Below are positions 40,201 to 47,736 of a DNA stretch of 64,000 bases, piece after piece. Under the pieces are notes generated by a model. It saw only the letters and a list, made by a program, of their open reading frames with translations, made no database searches and was not told where the DNA came from. This DNA comes from a virus. The stretch is from IMG/VR virus record IMGVR_UViG_3300028802_000008, positions 1 to 64,000 of that record; one strand, given 5' to 3'. How positions within the stretch are numbered: the stretch's first letter is position 1; every line of letters begins with the position of its first letter. A program made the position numbers and the translations under genes.

Positions 40201-40339
40201 TCGTCCAGCCAGCGGGCAGCGTCGCCAGAGTGGCCGTCGTGCCGTAGGCCGCGACCATGACATAGTCGCCGCTTGCTGTGCCCGCGGGCAAGGTGGCTGA
40301 AGTTGTACCCGGTGTCCCGTTGGCTACCCAGGTTGCCAT
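31295..40339 (-). CDS. Giant tail fibre/minor tail protein with repeat arrays, 3014 aa
   Basis: The longest gene here. Order: an N-terminal beta domain (1-180); three copies of a module of 170-230 residues beginning VTQAxYxFxDxG and holding LRVRLQSTxxxPxPATDDWQLQWEK, each with NRLxGGTGTFxxGKVxEDG, plus a fourth diverged copy near 1780-1900; five short SFNHxW repeats (about 1030-1130); jelly-roll-like segments; then 43 tandem units of about 24 residues with the core LTDGxDTLVA (about residues 1945-2960); and a basic C-terminus. It forms an extended surface fibre, presumably for host binding. There are no membrane helices and no self-cleaving S74 motif. Confidence 0.85.
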   Translation of the reverse strand: MATWVANGTPGTTSATLPAGTASGDYVMVAAYGTTATLATLPAGWTTCVSRNVSPSIMVSYREYDGVWTMPTFTGAARCVSTTIRPAAGKECLPGISANQGATSTSITWAAMTLQVADGTSQVLRFANGVRPDVVIPTPTGHTLIDANGTRPAYGTYRLNTTTSAATVSVTVSRSDVWSTAQVEVKDITPVAVTQAAYGFYNDGTETGSTALAGVNTAPTIDVTQGDVNTQLRMRLQSTTTTLVPATDDWCLQWEKNANGTWTDVDAVTTTARAYDSAYLTNAAATTNRLGAGTGTFVAGKVAEDGFTDDVGWSANNYTELLYTVKLIQADLTNGDVLRFRILRNDAISDTMTYSSTPTINVTRTLPAVTQAGYRFFDQGAENTSVALAAQNTAHTGDITLGDGLGQLRVLLQSTNIAPLPATDDWQLQFEKNSTGIWLDLGVLDSYLTPQSPQVIILGDPVAGYIREGQSFLGAGAKLTRADFWLARQGTVSGNVTATLYATTTGGIDGMATGTALATSTAKLASSISLTASWVRFDFDGSLTLTKGVGYVIAVEASGMTSPNSLLVTADTISSHLGRRSQFDTSWTQINEDLLFRVYDGPTIPYNDPSLTDGQATTNRLTGGTGTFSAGKVSEDGLVDDVGFAANGFTELLYPVQMNAAAFVSGDSVRFRVLRNGATTGMTYSQTPTVNLVAATVGVNQAAYRFYDQGTESGSVALGAQNTSILGNLNTGDGIGQLRVRLQSTTAAPLPATDDWQLQWEKNGVGTWADVGYTFADVDVYGEANLSVTSSISAVNQVSIGQSFTGNGQPLWRAGFWACRLGAPTSTIKAELFSHSGTYGTSSVGATLLATSTVRTAGTFTTTRQWEYFDFDGTFTLVNGTRYVIVLTASAAFDGTNAWGYGSDLSPAHGGNQMTRVAAGTWTANSANDLIFRVQTRVASASVAPYNDPSLTDGQATTNRLTGGTGTFSSGRVSEDGLVDDFGFPGNNFTELVYPVQISKPAFIGGDTIRFRVLRNGATTGLTYGVTPTIDVVRDQQGTASFNHNWTMTATGVAPVAGVKQGTASFSHNWNLTATGENGSEGTAAFNWSSGLTAVGKRNPVGQAFLNHQWAISATGSTGEAEMSEGTAAFNHSWSFTAEATPIVAQFWFADTGPHPGINRGDRAFILRGTLLPHLTWLWGDAPLGVVSSPNVATVPGPIPGIEVDFATQQIHHWITLPIDRNVTISGNVDLQLWQMGTAGAANSAVNCVVDRMDSQGNIVSEIFRSTNVVPSTGTSTKMNFTATATSTNLLKGDRLRARIFFDDAPAGQNMASGTATTAIGGAAGAASEAYVKFAQPFAVQKTEPNGSKLYLKDTASIDTGTPAAPANLAFYESATWFTGYPTGTQRTITGVSWNAGDRIYVAGGTESSINSQGFSVPTNANLLFQQVNAAASTGGTTECSAWIWVAVAASSQTNQTISANFTILSGNSASGLCAWVVPGAIGEANGGNSRTEASQTAILQRNSTLLYFCADFNSLNPNGKTPLAASGTVTARRAAGDGTAFGQNIIDWQGVAGGSTTFGLNNYTSLTVAQVWVEVLRDGPMNEKEMWTDRGPISATAQVNTVLGWTPAIQWTSTPGANPLEWYSKTLNAFTLDGLVGLNLRIFQSTSGTASCRAELAICNADGSGAVIWGAGSIVNTPAPGGNWVNQQNGRLPTAETAIKGWLAGATTAVATGKRLRLRVFIDDEDISPLSSGRTASLVYNGPVANTTGDTWIQLPQVVTEYVPAVTVSKYRFYFDGTETSSAAAAAENSAAAISDVVQNLQLRVQLQSTNDLPIPSTTDWQLEYDSFPPVLYAPVPNAGIIAYTDSVNLTDQNATTARLSAGTGTFVAGRVTEDGRADDVGWSGNNYTELVFSIQTNFLGLEDSDSFAFRVVPVAEAGAPTVTQGVIPQLIVSLGAAGSSSGSMAPTDGRDTLASRVDVYRGIIATTDGRDTLAPTVDTQVPVFTGTLALTDGADTLTSGVTFTAVRTATLDVSDRLDVIGASVSAEEPGTYETDLILVDGRDTLAASVNAQQLFQSTLSATDDPDELAATGSTTVPTFDSTVARTDGVDTLEASVEALGITTGALVATDGLDTMVAAASRTVPVFTSENVVVTDGQDTLVATATAGTFGAAIITVTDGVDTMVATATAGTVQTATLDLTDGADALVATPSTTAPTYTGTLALTDGADTLVASGDRTVPIFIGLASATDNPDTLVASGSSTVPIHTGTLVLTDNIDTITAAGTTTAPIFTGTLALTDQPDTLVAAATAGEFQTSSLARTDGLDAIVTTVDATVPTFTSTLSISDRVDTLVAPAETVVPTHLSTFAQTDNRDTLVAASESLPPPNVTSLLYTEAADTIASTGVSTPPGLNAFLSLFDGLDTLALTVSTTAPTYTSTLALTDNADTLTSVPTAAPPEQASTLSVSDNPDTLAVVVTTTPPTLTGTLVVVDRIDTLATSVDTEPPTLLGTAAATDSRDTLVASASAFIPTFDSTLVLTDGVDDMVATANHAPPGDSAGAITVTDGEDTLVATATAAIPTFSGALVVTDGRDTLVAVLQVIPINDASIVLTDRTDTMVAQATADVPTLVSALVITEAPDTMVATASTVVPTFTSSLVITEAPDQIGAVGTSAAPGNSAAAFTVSDGLDTMVAAATRTIPTISAALVVSDGVDTLEATPDFLAVNVLIFVLPDGQDTMRAFADTVVPMLLSTMSGGDNRDTMVGSAQSEIPIFTSTLGFIDGADNLDATATAAVPLATSTVVFTDGRDTLSASVSAVVPLHTASVDLSDGLDTLVANVVAGAVGAGVLGITDGLDTMVATASTTPPTLTGTLAVPDGRDDLVAEAVTVPPVHSSTLVLADKPDTLVAVGVGTPPLHESTLELTDGSDTMAAAVVHVVPTFSSTVLVGEGRDTFAAVGLHSPPGNSAGGFGAVDGRDTMAAAALCLFGHTILSGYKLEMRRLDALRACIRIDEEREMERKDKRTVIRPATSEKGILVP
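31450..34504 (-). repeat. 43-unit tandem repeat array in the tail gene
   Basis: Each unit is about 72 bp and encodes a variant of LxxTDGxDTLVAxAxxxxPxx. I counted 43 units by eye. Units vary at most positions but keep D-x-x-DT and the following small residue. The array is the source of many spurious open frames on the plus strand. Confidence 0.85.
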
Positions 40340-40363
40340 TGGATCAACCTCCCGGTTGGGAGA

Positions 40364-40708
40364 TTACGTCGAAGATCCGTTGATGACGAGGTTGGTGATG
40401 GTGTATTCCCCGGCCGAGTTGAAGGTCAAGTCACCGGCCAAAGCGGCCGACCCGTAGAAGGTGCCACCCGTCTCAGCCGACCAAAGCCCGACGTAAGTGG
40501 CAGGGTTGTTCGCTCCTCCACCCGCGAACACCTTGTTCGTGATGGTCAGATCGCCGGTAGACGGAGCGGGCCAAGTCGCCGCGATTCTTGCCGATGACGC
40601 CGGGTTGGTGCCACCCGATCCGGGGTCGGCCGAATGAATGGCAAGCCACGGCGCGGCGTTGCCCATCGCGGTCGCCCCGATGTTGACCAGAGCGTCCAGG
40701 ATTGCCAT
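40364..40708 (-). CDS. Virion-associated protein, 114 aa
   Basis: Gly/Ala/Thr-rich with the pattern APWLAIHSADPG then TYVGLWS, which recurs in actinophage tail-tip proteins encoded next to tail fibres. The ATG overlaps the stop of the gene above it. Probably a minor tail protein. Confidence 0.6.
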   Translation of the reverse strand: MAILDALVNIGATAMGNAAPWLAIHSADPGSGGTNPASSARIAATWPAPSTGDLTITNKVFAGGGANNPATYVGLWSAETGGTFYGSAALAGDLTFNSAGEYTITNLVINGSST

Positions 40709-41112
40709 CAGGGTGTTCCGTCAGTGATCACCGCCGAGGAACAGGCAACGGTTCCACCCGCCACGATCGCTGCGTTGAAGTTCAGATCGCCCGAGCCGAC
40801 ACCGGCCGTCATGTCAACCACGGCTGTCGTGCCGTCCGCCTTCCAGAAGCGAGCCCACGTCGGGGTGCCGGAAGCCGCCGCCGTAGCGGAAGTGATGGGG
40901 TTCAGCGTCAGAACACCACCGGCTGCACCAGGGGCAAAGGTCGCGTTGAGGGTCATCTCGGCGAGCATGGTCGCGCCACCGATGGCGGCTCCGACAGCAG
41001 GCTTGGTGCCTGAGTACACGCGGAACTTGCCCGACGCGCCAACTCCGTTGGTTCCGGAGGAGATTTGATCGAGACGAGCATTGCGAAGGGATGTGACGTA
41101 TCCGAGGGCCAT
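40708..41112 (-). CDS. Virion-associated protein, 134 aa
   Basis: Gly/Ala/Thr-rich beta protein (RFWKADGTTAVVDMT, SGDLNFNAA) like small tail proteins that trimerise or decorate. Paired with the 114-aa gene downstream. Probably a minor tail protein. Confidence 0.6.
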   Translation of the reverse strand: MALGYVTSLRNARLDQISSGTNGVGASGKFRVYSGTKPAVGAAIGGATMLAEMTLNATFAPGAAGGVLTLNPITSATAAASGTPTWARFWKADGTTAVVDMTAGVGSGDLNFNAAIVAGGTVACSSAVITDGTP

Positions 41113-41115
41113 GAC

Positions 41116-41265
41116 TTATTCTTCCTCACCGGCATCGATTCGGGCCTGACGTTCGTCGGCTTCGCGCACAAGGCGGTCGGCTTCCTCTTGAGTCATGCCT
41201 TGGGGGAGTGTTGAGATGCCATTGCCCCCGACGGATAGATTCTCTTTGTTCTCTTCGTTTGACAT
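41116..41265 (-). CDS. Small acidic protein, 49 aa
   Basis: A short frame on the minus strand between the collagen-like gene and the tail genes, with AAGGAG some 13 bases before the ATG. The second half is a charged helix (TQEEADRLVREADERQARID). Function unknown. Confidence 0.5.
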   Translation of the reverse strand: MSNEENKENLSVGGNGISTLPQGMTQEEADRLVREADERQARIDAGEEE

Positions 41266-41339
41266 GCGAACTACTTATCTCCTTGAAAGGACGCTTTGCG
41301 ACACTCTATTCCCTGGTCACGATCCACGCCAGGATTGAA

Positions 41340-42217
<878 letters not shown>

Positions 42218-42220
42218 GCT

Positions 42221-42499
42221 TCATCCCGACTGCCCTTCGGTGGCCGCGGCGAGGTCACGCAACGGCTGGAGGGGCACCACTTCGGCCCGTGTGAACAGTT
42301 CGTTTATGGCCGCTGCCGCGGCAGCGATGACGCCTGTGACTATGCCCGCCACCGCACCGTCGTACACATCGGCTCCCAGCAAAATGGCATTGACAGCAGC
42401 GATGAACGTGAACAAGATGTTCATGACACGAACCGGCTCCCGTTGCCACAGTGACCTGACCGGCGTGGAGCGGACGACCGGCGTGTCGTCGTCGGACAT
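42221..42499 (-). CDS. Holin candidate A, 92 aa
   Basis: After a hydrophilic N-terminus (residues 1-24) there are two hydrophobic helices (NILFTFIAAVNAILLGADVY, then GIVTGVIAAAAAAINELF) and a short tail, matching small type II holins. The ATG overlaps the endolysin stop. Confidence 0.65.
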   Translation of the reverse strand: MSDDDTPVVRSTPVRSLWQREPVRVMNILFTFIAAVNAILLGADVYDGAVAGIVTGVIAAAAAAINELFTRAEVVPLQPLRDLAAATEGQSG

Positions 42500-43311
42500 C
42501 AGTCCCAGTCTCCTGCGTTGGCCTGCACCTTGATGCCGTCCTCCATCGCCTGCCACGTCTTGGCACCGCACCATCCGTCAGCGGTCTGACCCAGCACAGC
42601 TTGGACATTCTTCAGAGCGCCCACAGACTGTGATCCGAAGTTGCCATCTTCGACCACTCCCTGCCCGGAGAGAAGGTTGATCTGTTGCTGGCACATCTTA
42701 GCCATCTTGCCCTGACTGCCTTGCTTGACATCCTTGCGGTATCCGTTCACGGTGAACACTCCTGTTGGCGTTGGTGGTATCGGTGTCGGCTCCACGGGTG
42801 GCGGCGTTGGCTCCGGTTCGCCTGGAAGTTCCCAAGTCGGAAGATCCCAGGTATACAAGTTCGGCAACACTGTGGCGTATCTGCGTGATGCGCTGATCTC
42901 CGTCGGCTGGATGTGCCACGGCTCTTTGTTCACATTGCGGAATGTGCGGAATCCGAACTTTCCGCAATGCTCCTCCATCCAGTTCCAAGACACATTCGGC
43001 ACCATGTCGATCGCCAGAGCCGTCGCGCTCTCGGGACTGACGGGACAGGACTCGTGCCACGAGTTCCCCGGTGAGGCGAAGCCGCTCGTCGGGGTAACCG
43101 GCTGCACACGCCAACCTCCACCCACTCCAAGTGGGATACCGAGGCTGTACGCCGTGAAGATCAGGTGTTGCAGGCGTCGCTGAACCTCCGGATGCAGGAG
43201 ATGAACCGTCTTCTTGGTCAGCATCTGCTCCCAAGTGAGCATGGTGCCCATGCCCTGTGGGCCACCCTCCGGTGGCCGCGAATACCCGTAAGGGAACGTC
43301 GCGTCGCTCAT
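42499..43311 (-). CDS. Endolysin: M15-type peptidase plus peptidoglycan-binding domain
   Basis: A 270-aa protein. The catalytic part (about 1-140) holds GGGWRVQP, NSWHESCP, ALAIDMV and EPWHIQP, the His-His/Asp-His zinc pattern of the VanY/M15 D-Ala-D-Ala peptidases. A Pro-rich linker (about 168-188) leads to a PG-binding domain (about 193-265: VKQGSQGKMAKMCQQQINLL, DGNFGSQSVGALKNVQ). It would cut host peptide cross-links at lysis, released by the adjacent holins. Confidence 0.82.
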   Translation of the reverse strand: MSDATFPYGYSRPPEGGPQGMGTMLTWEQMLTKKTVHLLHPEVQRRLQHLIFTAYSLGIPLGVGGGWRVQPVTPTSGFASPGNSWHESCPVSPESATALAIDMVPNVSWNWMEEHCGKFGFRTFRNVNKEPWHIQPTEISASRRYATVLPNLYTWDLPTWELPGEPEPTPPPVEPTPIPPTPTGVFTVNGYRKDVKQGSQGKMAKMCQQQINLLSGQGVVEDGNFGSQSVGALKNVQAVLGQTADGWCGAKTWQAMEDGIKVQANAGDWD

Positions 43312-43445
43312 GACGGCTCCTTGTCGGGGAACAGAACTCGGATGTCGACGTGTGCGGGATCGTTGAGGTACTCCTCGCGATCGCTCAGGTCGTCGCCGAT
43401 GTCAGGCACGTCATCGCCAGGGATCTTGGCAGTCTTCTTAGCCAT
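43308..43445 (-). CDS. Small acidic protein, 45 aa
   Basis: GGAG 5-6 bases before ATG at 43445; ATGA-coupled to the endolysin gene. Acidic (DDVPDIGDDLSDREEY). Function unknown. Confidence 0.55.
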   Translation of the reverse strand: MAKKTAKIPGDDVPDIGDDLSDREEYLNDPAHVDIRVLFPDKEPS

Positions 43446-43484
43446 TTCTCCAGCATACCGATAACAAAGATCTTGAGTCATGGA

Positions 43485-43514
43485 TTGACCACGAGCCCCG
43501 CGACCCGGTATATT
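43485..43514 (+). promoter_or_regulatory. Promoter of the inserted nuclease gene
   Basis: TTGACC (43485-43490), 18-bp spacer, TATATT (43509-43514), close to the housekeeping consensus. It reads away from the late operon into the plus-strand nuclease gene. Confidence 0.7.
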
Positions 43515-43557
43515 GGAGCCCAATCAAGGGGAATCTCCAAACATCCTTGGTTGTCGG

Positions 43558-43594
43558 GACAGAGGCCGTTCGCTCACTGCGAGCGGCCTCTGTC
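43558..43594 (+). terminator. Attenuator-like hairpin before the nuclease gene
   Basis: GACAGAGGCCG (43558-43568) pairs with CGGCCTCTGTC (43584-43594) around an inner CGCTC/GAGCG stem, followed by ATCTTTAG. It lies between the promoter and the GAGGAG of the nuclease gene, so it could terminate or regulate that transcript. Confidence 0.6.
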
Positions 43595-43622
43595 ATCTTT
43601 AGTATCTTCCCTGAGGAGCGTC

Positions 43623-44741
43623 ATGGAACCGAGAACTCTGTCAGCATCATCGATCAAGTGCTTCGAAGATTGCGAAGCCATGTACCACGCCCACTACATC
43701 GACCGGGTAAAGGAACGATCGGGTGCCGCGGCTGATCTCGGAACCAGCGTCCACACAGCCTGCGAAGAGTGGGTGAACGCTGGCGCTCCCGCCGATGTCG
43801 ACCTCCTGCTCAAGCAGTTCGACCAGGATGCGATCATGCACGGGCTGAACCAGGAGATGATCAAGGACGGCCGCAAAATGCTCCGGGACTTCTACGATCG
43901 CTGGCAGGAGTTCCCGCCCCACGAGGTTCTCACGACCGAAGTGAAAGAGACGTTCCCGCTCAAGGTTGGCAACAAGACAGTCCAGGTCACCTACATCTGG
44001 GACCGCGGTGATCGGATGCCCGACGGCTCGATCGATGTCATCGACTACAAGACGTGGCGGAAGGTGCTCGACGCTGAGGACATGCGCTCAACCATCCAGG
44101 TGCGGATCTACGCCCTGAGCGCCGCCATCAAATACAAGAGAGACGAGCCCCCGGCGATCTGGGTGACGCTCGATCAGATGCGAACCGGCCCCGTGAGCGT
44201 GAAGTTCACCCGTGAGGACAACCAGGCCACCTGGCGCTACTTGAAAGACGTGTACCAGCGCATCCTGGCCAGCGATGGCACGAAGATGACGATCAACGAG
44301 AACTGCCGGTACTGCGTCCGCAAAGCCGACTGCCCCGAACTCGCTCGTGCAATCGAAGTCGGCAACATCGTCAAGCTCCGCAACGATCCAATGCGAGCCG
44401 CGACACGTCTGGCCGAACTCAAAGCTGCCCGGAACGCAGTCAGCGACACGATCGCTCAATTGGAAGACTTCATGAGTGAACTACTCGATGAGCATGAAGT
44501 TCCCGTGATCAACTACGAGACCGGGGTACAGGTCAAGCTGGAGGTTCGCAAGAGCCGCAAAATTGAGCACCACGGGGTCAACCGGGTGCTCAATCTCGAC
44601 CCGCTGGCACGTCTGAGTCTGCCAGAAATCGATGAGATCCTCGCCGGAGATCAGATCACCGACGAACAGAAGTGGGAACTTCGCAAGTACGTCACCACGA
44701 CAGCCAACGCCAAGGCAACTGCGGTCTTCCCCAAACGCTAA
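43623..44741 (+). CDS. RecB/Cas4-type PD-(D/E)xK nuclease with Fe-S cysteines
   Basis: A 372-aa nuclease. The start (LSASSIKCFEDCEAMYHAHY) matches the RecB/Cas4 N-terminus, AADLGTSVHTACEEW the conserved GTxxH helix, and VIDYKTW (about 138-144) the D-x-K catalytic motif. CRYCVRKADC (about 226-235) with an N-terminal Cys fits the [4Fe-4S] cluster of AddB/Cas4-type exonucleases. A C-terminal coiled region follows. It is a plus-strand gene inside the minus-strand late operon with its own promoter, hairpin and GAGGAG, and its stop overlaps that of the S74 gene by 4 bases. Likely a DNA-processing exonuclease acquired as an independent cassette. Confidence 0.82.
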   Translation: MEPRTLSASSIKCFEDCEAMYHAHYIDRVKERSGAAADLGTSVHTACEEWVNAGAPADVDLLLKQFDQDAIMHGLNQEMIKDGRKMLRDFYDRWQEFPPHEVLTTEVKETFPLKVGNKTVQVTYIWDRGDRMPDGSIDVIDYKTWRKVLDAEDMRSTIQVRIYALSAAIKYKRDEPPAIWVTLDQMRTGPVSVKFTREDNQATWRYLKDVYQRILASDGTKMTINENCRYCVRKADCPELARAIEVGNIVKLRNDPMRAATRLAELKAARNAVSDTIAQLEDFMSELLDEHEVPVINYETGVQVKLEVRKSRKIEHHGVNRVLNLDPLARLSLPEIDEILAGDQITDEQKWELRKYVTTTANAKATAVFPKR

Positions 44742-46531
44742 TTCTGATGTCCGGGTGGCAGTTCAGCTTCCAGCGTTTCGATTCGCTGCACAAGATGGGC
44801 AACGATGTCCCACAACTCTGTGGTGATCACGGCATACGAAATCCCCATCGGTTCATTTTGCAAGTCGTAAGCGATCGCTTTGGGCAACGCTGTCATCAAT
44901 TCTTCTGCAATGAACCCACGCTGATCCTTGCTGCGCGTATACGCACCACAAGGTACTTCCGCCGTACCGCAGCACTTATCAGACTCAGTGCAATCATGCG
45001 GAACGGACTCAATATGATTAGGTGACAACTCAAGAGGTTGATGCCCCATCGCCTTCCAGCGACGGTTGACGTCGCGGAAGCGCTCATTACCTCTGATATG
45101 AAGCTCACCAACCTCGGCGTCGTACACGACGGTGCGAACGTTCTTGAGCGCTTCATATGCCTTGTCTCGATGTTCTGACGTAGCCGAACGTACATTCACC
45201 TTCAAATCACGCGATGAAGGCTTAACGAAATCTCCAGCCTTGATCCAGTTGTAGTCAGTGGCATTATTGTTCTTGAACTCAAACATCTCACCGACGCCAC
45301 CGTTGACTTGCATAGTCGGTGCAAAGCCATAAGGCGTCACCCATGCCGCATACCCGCAGACGAGTCCACCGGAGCGAGCCTGCATTCCCATGCTGGTGTG
45401 GCCTCCCGCGCTATTCACCCAGTTCGTGATGCAAGGACCAGCATTGGAAATGAACTGTCTTCCGGCCGTAACGTCCATAGTCGTCGCGACAGCGTAAGCG
45501 CTAAAACCAACCGTGGAAGTCACGCCCCCGTTGTTGATGATAAGTTGATCGTCGCTGTTGCCTCCGATTCGCAACGTGCTGTACGCACGAAGGTGTGCAT
45601 TCGACGTTGAAGAGACGTGATCCAAGAGGAAGTAACCGCAGTTCCCGATGTAGCAAGTCCAGCCAGTATCTGATGCCCAAGGCCCAATCCTGATCCGGTG
45701 TCCGGTCTTGGACGTACCATTGAAGTAGTTGCGAACATAGGTGTCTGTGTCCGACGAGACATAGCCGCCTTCGGCGCGGACATAACTCGCGCCAGTAATC
45801 GCGCCTGTAACAGAAAGAGCGCCCGCTACGTTCGCCGCGCCGTCGGTATTGAATGTGCCAGCCACGTTCACTCCAGCAGAATGAACTTGTACTTGGTGAG
45901 CACCGTCGTTGGCACCGGCCCGGATAAACACAGCCCCACCCGTATTTGCCGAGACGAATGAGTTGGTCCCATCAGCCAGAAGAACATAAGCTGTCGCTGC
46001 GTAAGACGCAGGATGCAACGTAAGATATGCGCCAGCGTGACCAGGGTGCATCTGCATGACCCAACCACCCAAGGTGGTCGGGTTGTTCGGATTCTGAATC
46101 GTGAGGATGTCTTTGCCAGCAATCCGGTGGAAGATCTTTCCACCGCTGGGAACATCATCACCCTGGTTGATGCCAACCGACAAAACGTCTTCGATGTAGA
46201 GAGCACCTGGGCGACCCGATATGCGGACAGTCTGACCAGCGAACGGCTGAGCACTCCCGTAGGGGACAGGGAAGGTCGGGGCTTCTCCCGGCCATTGACA
46301 GAACGCTACGCGCAGTGTGGCGTGGACGCTGATGACCGTCGCATACCTGACCTGTGGACGCTGTTCATCCACCACTTCGTGGGCGTAGCTACGAATGATG
46401 TCCCGCATCTGCGCGGCGCTGTTGAAGGTGGAAAGCGAACTGGTCGCACGAGTCGCGGTCGGTGTCGCGATGACAGCAGACGTGGATCTCGCCCCAGATC
46501 GGCGGTACACGGAAAGAGAGGTTGTGACCAT
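44738..46531 (-). CDS. Tail spike/fibre with C-terminal S74 self-cleaving chaperone
   Basis: A 597-aa protein. The N-terminal 130 residues attach to the virion; the middle (200-420) is Gly/Ala/Asn-rich beta helix-like. The C-terminal ~160 residues begin PSSRDLKVNVRSAT, the catalytic Ser region of the peptidase S74 intramolecular chaperone, and contain RGFIAEELMTALPKAI and a terminal coiled coil (TTELWDIVAHLVQRIETLEA). The chaperone aids trimerisation and is then cleaved off. A CCGTAEVPCG insertion in that domain may bind metal. A receptor-binding fibre is likely. Confidence 0.85.
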   Translation of the reverse strand: MVTTSLSVYRRSGARSTSAVIATPTATRATSSLSTFNSAAQMRDIIRSYAHEVVDEQRPQVRYATVISVHATLRVAFCQWPGEAPTFPVPYGSAQPFAGQTVRISGRPGALYIEDVLSVGINQGDDVPSGGKIFHRIAGKDILTIQNPNNPTTLGGWVMQMHPGHAGAYLTLHPASYAATAYVLLADGTNSFVSANTGGAVFIRAGANDGAHQVQVHSAGVNVAGTFNTDGAANVAGALSVTGAITGASYVRAEGGYVSSDTDTYVRNYFNGTSKTGHRIRIGPWASDTGWTCYIGNCGYFLLDHVSSTSNAHLRAYSTLRIGGNSDDQLIINNGGVTSTVGFSAYAVATTMDVTAGRQFISNAGPCITNWVNSAGGHTSMGMQARSGGLVCGYAAWVTPYGFAPTMQVNGGVGEMFEFKNNNATDYNWIKAGDFVKPSSRDLKVNVRSATSEHRDKAYEALKNVRTVVYDAEVGELHIRGNERFRDVNRRWKAMGHQPLELSPNHIESVPHDCTESDKCCGTAEVPCGAYTRSKDQRGFIAEELMTALPKAIAYDLQNEPMGISYAVITTELWDIVAHLVQRIETLEAELPPGHQN

Positions 46532-46539
46532 GACTTGTC

Positions 46540-47736
46540 CTATCCAACTAGGGCGACACGTTTGGCAGATCCGGACATGGAGCCCAGACCCAGAGGAATG
46601 CTGAAGCTTGAAAGCAGGAACCGAGTCGGATCTCCGGGAGCCGAATCATCGATCAAAGTCTCCACGGCATCCCCGGCTTCCAGCCAGGGTGCGGCAATCG
46701 ATTCCAAGCTCATGTCGTATTGCTCCAGACCAGCCACCTTCAACAGAGACGTGGCGTTGGCCAGAGCAGTGGCGTTGTCCGGAACGGATTCACTTGGGAA
46801 CATGTTCATTCTCCGTCCCACCTTGGCAATCCTGGTCGGACTGTTCGCGTTGTTGTTCTCCGCTCGACCCATCACGAGAGCATTGTTGGTCGAACTCCCG
46901 TGGACGATCACATCGTTGAACATGAAGGCATCAGTCGTCGTTCGACTGAAGTTCACCAAGTTGGCATCCAGACCCGTGCGGAACGTATACGACACCGGAG
47001 CCGTGAACGGATCGACATTCGGTCGAAAGGTCAGATACCCCTGACCACTGAAGAACAATTCAAAGCCAATTCCCTGAGCCAAGCCTTCCATCACGTTCCA
47101 CCGCGTATCACCACGACTGTAAGGCATATCAGCCAAGAGGACGTTCGTCGTGGGAGCGAAGTTCTTCTTGGTGACACCCGCATTCGTAGCCATCGTGGAG
47201 ATCACCGTCCCCACATTCAGCCCAGCAGCGAAAGTAATCGTGTCCGGGAACTTGTCCATCATCAACTTCTTGGTGAAGTCGCGAGCCGTTACTTGCAGCG
47301 TCCGAGGGAAGTGTGGGCGCTGGATGTTGTCAGGAATGAACTCACCCATGTAGGTCATATAGAAGTCGCCATTGTCGAGGCGAATCCCCTTGCAGACATG
47401 AATGATCTTGTCGTACCAGAAGAATCCCGGACCATATCCGAGGTCTCCATCAGCATCGTTGAGAGTGATCTCCAGGTTCCGACGTTCCGATCGAGTCATG
47501 TCCACACTGACTGATCCGGATTCCACGGCAACATATTCGCGCCAAGGTGTCACATTGTCGGATTCGTAGATATCCGCCCAAGCCACCACCGTCACATGAT
47601 CAGCTTCAAACTGATCGATGATGTCGAAGGTTGGTGTGACGCCGTAGATGATGTTCGGTGGCTCGTAGATGGTCTCGCGGATTCCCTCTTGACCACCTTC
47701 ACCAAATCCTGGACGAGCGAAGAAGATTGTTGCCAT
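46540..47736 (-). CDS. Minor tail protein, baseplate hub-like, 398 aa
   Basis: The pattern (WREYVAVESGSVSVDMTRSERRN, EITLNDADGDLGYGP, FFWYDKIIHVCKGIRL, then LQVTARDFTKKLM) resembles DUF5047-type and gp27/hub-like proteins of actinophage tails. Located two genes below the distal-tail protein, as usual. It probably forms the tail-tip hub. Confidence 0.7.
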   Translation of the reverse strand: MATIFFARPGFGEGGQEGIRETIYEPPNIIYGVTPTFDIIDQFEADHVTVVAWADIYESDNVTPWREYVAVESGSVSVDMTRSERRNLEITLNDADGDLGYGPGFFWYDKIIHVCKGIRLDNGDFYMTYMGEFIPDNIQRPHFPRTLQVTARDFTKKLMMDKFPDTITFAAGLNVGTVISTMATNAGVTKKNFAPTTNVLLADMPYSRGDTRWNVMEGLAQGIGFELFFSGQGYLTFRPNVDPFTAPVSYTFRTGLDANLVNFSRTTTDAFMFNDVIVHGSSTNNALVMGRAENNNANSPTRIAKVGRRMNMFPSESVPDNATALANATSLLKVAGLEQYDMSLESIAAPWLEAGDAVETLIDDSAPGDPTRFLLSSFSIPLGLGSMSGSAKRVALVG

